Source of the DNA: an archaeon
Lineage (GTDB): Archaea > Thermoproteota > Nitrososphaeria > Nitrososphaerales > CADDZS01
Reading direction: 5' to 3'
DNA length: 6,039 bases
Assembly: GCA_021806865.1 (NCBI GenBank)
Contig: JAKAPU010000162.1
Coordinates: forward strand, 1 to 6,039
In this document: piece after piece, positions 5,268 to 6,039 of the stretch
Position numbering within the stretch: position 1 is the stretch's first letter
Layout: each line of letters opens with the position of its first letter
The notes under the pieces: generated by a model
Database searches by the model: none
Told to the model about the DNA's origin: nothing
The model's input: the letters and a program-made list of their open reading frames with translations, nothing else
Program-made: the position numbers and the translations under genes

Positions 5268-5657
5268 TTGCTTGACCGTCAGAGAATTTCTTCGAGCGGT
5301 AAATTCGAAAAGGTGGTAGGCTACTCACGCGTAGTGAAAGCAGGGAACCTAATCTTCGTTTCTGGCACGACCGGGACGGATTCAAGCGGGCAGCTGGTAT
5401 CCAAGCACGACAGCTATGCCCAAGCAAAAAAATCAATAGAAAACATTGAAAGTGCCCTAAAGCGAGCTGGAGCCTCACTGATGCACGTTGTCAGAACTCG
5501 CGTGTTCGTGAGTCCAAATGCCGAATGGCGCTCTGTGGCAAAGGCGCATGAAGAAGCCTTTCGAACAATCCCGCCAGCCTCTTCCATGCTAGTGTGCAAC
5601 TTTCTTGATCCAGATATACTTGTGGAGATCGAGGCGGACGCAGTGATCGACGGGTAG
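5268..5657 (+). CDS. RidA/YjgF/UK114 family protein, subgroup lacking the deaminase arginine
   Basis: About 129 residues, the normal length for this trimeric cytosolic family. Landmarks are ISSSGKFEKVVGYSRVVKAG near the N-terminus, LIFVSGTTGT, the central SYAQAKKSIENIESAL helix, VVRTRVFV, and the C-terminal LDPDILVEIEADAVI. Classic RidA hydrolyses reactive 2-aminoacrylate-type imines with an arginine in the PARS motif. The aligned positions here read PASS, so that arginine is replaced by serine. This is a known feature of several Rid subgroups, and the imine deaminase reaction should not be assumed. The start is taken as TTG 5268, six residues before ISSSG as in relatives; TTG 5241 is in frame and would add nine residues (MIENCAYQT). 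It is divergent from the dead racemase, suggesting an old amino-acid metabolism pair of which only this member survives. Confidence 0.87.
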   Translation: MLDRQRISSSGKFEKVVGYSRVVKAGNLIFVSGTTGTDSSGQLVSKHDSYAQAKKSIENIESALKRAGASLMHVVRTRVFVSPNAEWRSVAKAHEEAFRTIPPASSMLVCNFLDPDILVEIEADAVIDG

Positions 5658-5698
5658 CATCGAAAACTGCTTCCACTCACAAGATAGGTGCACTCTCA

Positions 5699-5713
5699 CA
5701 TTTTCAGAAAATG
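5699..5713. repeat. 15-base palindrome downstream of the RidA gene
   Basis: CATTTTC and GAAAATG flank a single A at 5706 and are exact reverse complements. It lies about 40 bases after the RidA stop. It could form a small hairpin in RNA with the innermost bases as loop, or be a protein site. No T-rich run follows, so a terminator is not supported. Confidence 0.3.
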
Positions 5714-5734
5714 ATGTTTAGATGTTATTCCTAG

Positions 5735-6039
5735 GCAGAGCACTACACGCTAGTACACTCGGAAATTAAAATTAGCAAAGCGACGGGCCGAGCGTCTGAA
5801 AAAGATTTACAAGGCAATGATCTGGAGAATCTAGATCTAGATTACGTTTGGGAATCTTGTGATTTCGGCACTCTTCGTCCAATTGCCAAGGCTATTCCAG
5901 AAAGGAATCGGGGAATCAAGCCGTAAAAATTTAAGAGACGCGACTATTCGCAGCACGATTGATATCGGTGGCAGAGATTCTAGAGATCCCTGTGCAGTTG
6001 CTGGAGCCAAACCTGTACAACACACGATATTCCGATCCT
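5735..6039 (+). other. unassigned right-edge region with two coding-like plus-strand frames
   Basis: From 5735 to a TAA at 5924-5926 one plus-strand frame is open without any usual start codon. It ends in residues such as DLENLDLDYVWE and FGTLRPIAKAIPERNRGIKP. A second frame, one base further on, is open from about 5841 (GTG at 5859) to the window edge and contains NLRDATIRSTIDIGGRDSRD. Both show a purine-N-pyrimidine codon bias, which would fit one gene with a frameshift near 5900-5920, cut by the edge. Minus-strand frames are also partly open, so coding is not certain. I recognise no family. The stretch 5658-5734 shows only the palindrome at 5699-5713. Confidence 0.25.
5828..5843. repeat. 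perfect 16-bp palindrome
   Basis: AATCTAGATCTAGATT is its own reverse complement and is also internally repetitive (TCTAGA twice around GATC). It sits in the unassigned right-edge region. It may be an operator or only a by-product of Leu-Asp codon repeats (CTAGAT) if the plus-strand frame there is real. Confidence 0.4.

Noticed and set aside
5935..5985. STIDIGGRDSR resembles the IDIGGQDSK motif of BadF/HgdC-type CoA-dehydratase activases
   Set aside because: Only a short motif agrees and the flanking residues do not fit the family; too weak to name the gene.
5837..6025. Minus-strand 62-codon open frame starting MCCTGLAPA
   Set aside because: No recognisable family; the opposite strand shows stronger codon periodicity over the same bases.
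1..6039. CRISPR array, insertion sequence ends or attachment sites
   Set aside because: No regularly spaced repeats, no transposase motifs and no flanking inverted or direct repeats were found around the decayed region.

Overview
The window looks archaeal. It holds a Tfx-family regulator (an archaeal family), a WtpA-like tungstate/molybdate-binding protein rich in N-glycosylation sequons and with no lipobox, TATA-like boxes about 28-30 bases before start codons, and several leaderless or nearly leaderless starts. The lineage cannot be fixed by reading alone. A thaumarchaeal or other TACK-type archaeon of moderate GC is a reasonable guess, not a demonstrated one.

Left half (about 50-3750): a molybdate/tungstate uptake locus in two divergent units. 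On the minus strand, read right to left, are the binding protein (1963-3018), the permease (1166-1966), a Tfx-family DNA-binding protein (752-1159) and a GDT1/UPF0016-like multipass membrane protein (91-699). The first three are tightly packed (4-base overlap, then a 6-base gap). All four minus-strand genes appear to start with TTG. On the plus strand is a short ABC ATPase (best start GTG 3144, end 3749), taken to power the permease. The 125-base divergent spacer carries a TATA-like box for the minus operon and a perfect 7-bp inverted repeat, ATGCAAC-N8-GTTGCAT, the best operator candidate here. Tfx is known from methanogens as a regulator of a molybdenum-enzyme operon, so a self-regulated metal-oxyanion uptake system is the natural reading. 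A few codons of another minus-strand gene may run off the left edge.

Middle (about 3923-5006): a decayed region. A DrrA-type ABC exporter ATPase has its own promoter and ribosome site, and is intact through the signature motif, but is lost at Walker B. At about 4405-4415 it meets, tail to tail, the 3'-truncated remnant of a proline racemase family gene on the minus strand, which also carries two frameshifts and an internal stop. One deletion that removed both 3' ends, and probably the exporter's permease gene between them, would explain the layout.

Right part (about 5007-6039): an intact RidA/YjgF-family gene (5268-5657, plus strand) divergent from the dead racemase. It is flanked by a coding-like plus-strand scrap (5007-5171) and by about 380 bases at the right edge that hold two palindromes and coding-like but start-less or frameshifted plus-strand frames that I could not identify.
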